A DNA stretch of 21,371 nucleotides from NCBI GenBank assembly GCA_016987375.1, contig PJRA01000549.1, positions 682,287-703,657 on the forward strand, written 5' to 3'. The notes beneath the pieces were generated by a model. It was given only the letters and a program-made list of their open reading frames with translations, was not told the origin of the DNA and ran no database searches. This stretch comes from Brachionus koreanus (Eukaryota > Rotifera > Eurotatoria > Ploima > Brachionidae). Of this stretch, positions 20,301 to 21,371 are shown piece after piece (position 1 is the stretch's first letter; every line of letters begins with the position of its first letter). Position numbers and translations under genes: made by a program.

Positions 20301-20587
20301 AACAACAAATGAGTAATAAGCAGGAAAAAATAACAATTAAATCCTACTTATCTAACCAAATGAATGCAAATATGTCAACAACAAATTCTAATATTTCAAA
20401 TCAATTTCAATTTTCCGCTCCTGTAGCTAATCAATTACACGAAAGAAATGAACAAAGTGATATGAAAAAAACTGAAACTGTGTCCGATCATATTGATAGT
20501 ATTATTGAGCAGGTTGTAGCAGGATATGGGACAATTCCATCTGAAATAGATTGGGATGATGAAGAAAGTATGTTCAATCTAACTTAA
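11308..20587 (+). CDS. Lpt: Lpt-like (N-terminal KMT2C/D-type) PHD-finger and HMG-box protein, eight exons
   Basis: The exons are 11308-11462, 11513-11695, 12455-12704, 12750-12912, 12972-13143, 13195-13651, 15441-16533 and 18474-20587. They total 4587 nt (1528 aa plus stop) and every junction is in frame. Domains: extended PHD (about 56-244, CVLCGLGEN ... HFNCFMWS ... CSLCDLYGA ... HYSCS ... CPDH), PHD2 (about 255-303), PHD3 (about 305-350), a Cys-rich stretch (about 358-390), a PHD triad (about 549-730, with LLLCDDCDISYHIYCLDPPL), the family segment PSYMQEAFFG (about 903-912), an HMG box (about 1283-1333, YSNINFPNL ... NKIWRKLDSQVKLDYINKSR) and Gln-rich tracts. Known role: the KMT2C/D (COMPASS-like) complex methylates H3K4 at enhancers, and Drosophila splits it into Lpt and the catalytic Trr. 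No ePHD2, FYRN, FYRC or SET is seen here. Caveat: a strong donor GTATGT at 20568 could carry the transcript past the stop. Confidence 0.85.
11696..12454 (+). other. Intron 2 of the Lpt-like gene (759 bp) inside the extended PHD
   Basis: This long intron splits the extended PHD coding region after HNYK. It contains MITE copy 2 (12181-12356) and otherwise AT-rich DNA, with a GC-richer spot near 11870-11915. No exon is seen in it. Confidence 0.7.
12181..12356. mobile_element. TTAA-flanked MITE, copy 2
   Basis: The 176-bp element has perfect 15-bp terminal inverted repeats (CACTAGAAGCACCAA at 12181-12195; its complement at 12342-12356) and TTAA target copies at 12177-12180 and 12357-12360. A subterminal palindrome (GAGTC AAAT GACTC, 12326-12339) lies just inside the right end. 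The CACTAGAA terminus next to TTAA is close to known piggyBac ends. It is the best preserved of the four copies and has no coding capacity. Confidence 0.85.
14222..14435. mobile_element. Degenerate MITE, copy 3
   Basis: A 214-bp element with imperfect terminal repeats: CACTAGAAAGCCCG at the left, and CACTATAACGCCCG reading inward from the right. The flanking target copies are degenerate (CTAA at 14218-14221, ATAA at 14436-14439). A subterminal palindrome (GGGT CTAAAA ACCC, 14406-14419) occupies the same place as in copy 2. It is an older, decayed member of the same family. Confidence 0.6.
14871..14912. repeat. Three tandem copies of a 14-bp unit
   Basis: AAATTTTACTGTAT, AAAATTTACTGTAT and AAATTTTACTGTAT lie back to back, with only a small A/T difference in the middle copy. 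It is an ordinary small tandem duplication in an intron. Confidence 0.7.
15019..15058. repeat. Hairpin with perfect 12-bp arms
   Basis: AAAAAGGTGCAA (15019-15030) and TTGCACCTTTTT (15047-15058) are exact complements around a 16-bp loop, inside intron 6 of the Lpt-like gene. It could be a remnant of a small inverted-repeat element or a structured intronic RNA. Confidence 0.6.
16628..16765. other. GC-richer patch in intron 7
   Basis: A patch with noticeably more G and C than the rest of the intron, including a 7-bp hairpin (TAACTGG CCAG CCAGTTA, 16654-16671). GGTTAG-like motifs occur near both edges in inverted orientation, which might be the ends of an old element, but the match is weak. No coding sense is found. 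Confidence 0.25.
17239..17340. repeat. Two interleaved inverted repeats
   Basis: TCATTGCATTGC (17239-17250) pairs with GCAATGCAATGA (17301-17312). A second pair, CTCAGA plus TTTAAA (about 17257-17269) with TTTAAA plus TCTGAG (about 17322-17336), is interleaved with the first, not nested in it. In RNA only one hairpin, or a pseudoknot, could form. Confidence 0.45.
17566..17771. mobile_element. TTAA-flanked MITE, copy 4
   Basis: The 206-bp element has TTAA at 17562-17565 and 17772-17775. Its ends begin CACTCAAAGGCC on both strands (12 bp identical) and then diverge. AACGAGTC near the right end is shared with copy 2. There is no coding capacity. The terminal sequence is closest to copy 1, so copies 1 and 4 may form one subfamily and copies 2 and 3 another. 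Confidence 0.8.
17889..18323. repeat. Long diverged inverted repeat (fold-back element), about 435 bp
   Basis: Arms of about 170 bp flank an AT-rich centre. The best matches are AGCCTCATAAACC (17905-17917 against 18302-18314), CTTAAATTATTCCGCAT (17972-17988 against 18243-18259) and TTTTTAGTTTTAATGCAGC (18021-18039 against 18179-18197), in nested order. The arms are otherwise diverged with small gaps, so it is an old fold-back, possibly a decayed DNA transposon, starting about 115 bp after MITE copy 4. If transcribed in intron 7 it would form a long hairpin RNA. Confidence 0.7.
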
Positions 20588-20592
20588 ATAAA
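20587..20592 (+). terminator. Possible polyadenylation signal overlapping the Lpt-like stop
   Basis: AATAAA begins at the last base of the TAA stop. It is weak because such strings are frequent here. It would fit transcript termination soon after the stop only if a further downstream signal is not used. Confidence 0.2.
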
Positions 20593-21371
20593 AATAATAA
20601 TTTTTTAAAATTAAATTAATTTAAGCAAATTCTTCATTTAAAGAGTTTGTTCTTAGTCAAACTGAAAATCAATCAAACAGTAAGAATTTTATTTTTTTTT
20701 TTATTTTTTTTTTATGAAAAAATAATGCTTAAAAATTAGATTAATTGAAATTTTAAAGAAAAATAAAAAAAAAATTAAAATTTTTCTTTATTCAAACAGT
20801 TAAAAATTTATATTGATCATCAAAATGATAAAAAAGACTAAATCAAGTGATGAAATCGAATTTACTTTTAAATAATATTCAGTCATTTCGGTTCAATTTT
20901 TGTTAAAAAAACAAAACGTTATTTAGATATTCGAATTTTGAATCCATACTGCTAATGTTTATAAACTTTTTGCTAATTTTCATAAAGATACTGGTATTTT
21001 AATAAAAACAAATCTATTTTATTGAAATAAAGGTTAATAAAAAAAATAAAACTTTTCAAAAAAGATTTTTAAATTAAATTATTTTTAAAAATAATATTTT
21101 TTTAAATTTGCATCTAGAACAAACATCTTAGTTTAACCATTGGCATGTTGCAAAATGACAGTTAAATTTTCTAAAATTTGGATCTCATTTTCAAGTATTC
21201 TTAATAAAATATTTATATTTGAAAAAATTTTTAACTTCTAATACAATTTTCCTTTATAAATTTTTTTATTGAAATCTATTTTTGATTTGGTTAGAGCAAA
21301 GTAATATTAATTCAGATGAATTTTTATTAAAATAGCGATATCAAAAAATTATCTGGCTCAATTTAATTCAC
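20588..21371. other. AT-rich 3' flank of the Lpt-like gene
   Basis: These 784 bp show no open frame with PHD, FYRN, FYRC or SET features on either strand, and no RNA gene. Several AATAAA-like strings occur (for example near 21027). The sequence is either a 3' untranslated/intergenic region or the start of another long intron. Confidence 0.5.

Noticed and set aside
19292..20308. Open frames on both strands over the Gln-rich part of the last Lpt-like exon
   Set aside because: They are artefacts of CAA/CAG-rich coding. The chosen frame joins the upstream exons and carries the HMG box.
1..21371. CRISPR array, bacterial operon or viral genome
   Set aside because: There are no regularly spaced repeats. 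The genes are spliced and animal-like.

Overview
This window is nuclear DNA from an animal. It is very AT-rich, its genes are interrupted by GT-AG introns of about 45-66 bp plus a few long ones, and it encodes metazoan-type proteins: a cytohesin, an RTF2 homologue, a CNBP-type zinc-knuckle protein and an Lpt/KMT2C/D-type PHD protein. The base composition, small introns and short intergenic gaps would fit a small invertebrate such as a monogonont rotifer. That placement is an inference and was not tested by any search.

Layout. 340-760: a GC-richer island with an unrecognised open frame. 1235-1868 (minus): CNBP-like protein with eight CCHC knuckles, two exons. 2708-3541 (plus): intronless RTF2, divergent from CNBP across an 838-bp shared upstream region. 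5267-5946 (minus): three-exon gene for an unrecognised 191-residue protein with possible degenerate EF-hand character. 7240-8854 (minus): complete eight-exon cytohesin (coiled coil, Sec7, PH; 405 aa). 8855-11307: mostly non-coding, with one convincing orphan terminal exon on the minus strand (10483-10653) and speculative small exons on the plus strand. 11308-20587 (plus): an eight-exon gene for a 1528-aa protein with the N-terminal half of KMT2C/D (extended PHD, several PHD fingers, the conserved PSYxQEAFFG segment, HMG box) and no FYRN/FYRC/SET in the window. This is the layout of Drosophila Lpt. Every exon junction of the CNBP, EF-hand-like, cytohesin and Lpt-like models keeps frame.

Mobile DNA. 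Four short elements of about 176-214 bp share CACTMRAAR-type terminal inverted repeats, and three of the four are flanked by TTAA on both sides (the fourth has degenerate flanks). They look like one family of non-autonomous piggyBac-type MITEs. Each of the three long introns of the Lpt-like gene contains exactly one, while every other intron in the window is 45-66 bp and has none. The last long intron also holds a diverged fold-back repeat of about 435 bp.

Functional links. The Lpt-like protein would act in the nucleus in an enhancer H3K4 methyltransferase complex, RTF2 at stalled replication forks, CNBP on single-stranded nucleic acid and mRNA, and cytohesin as an ARF exchange factor at membranes. 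The genes do not form a pathway or operon. The observations most worth following are the apparent absence of the catalytic half of KMT2C/D, with a strong splice donor just before the stop leaving a caveat, and the link between MITEs and intron length.
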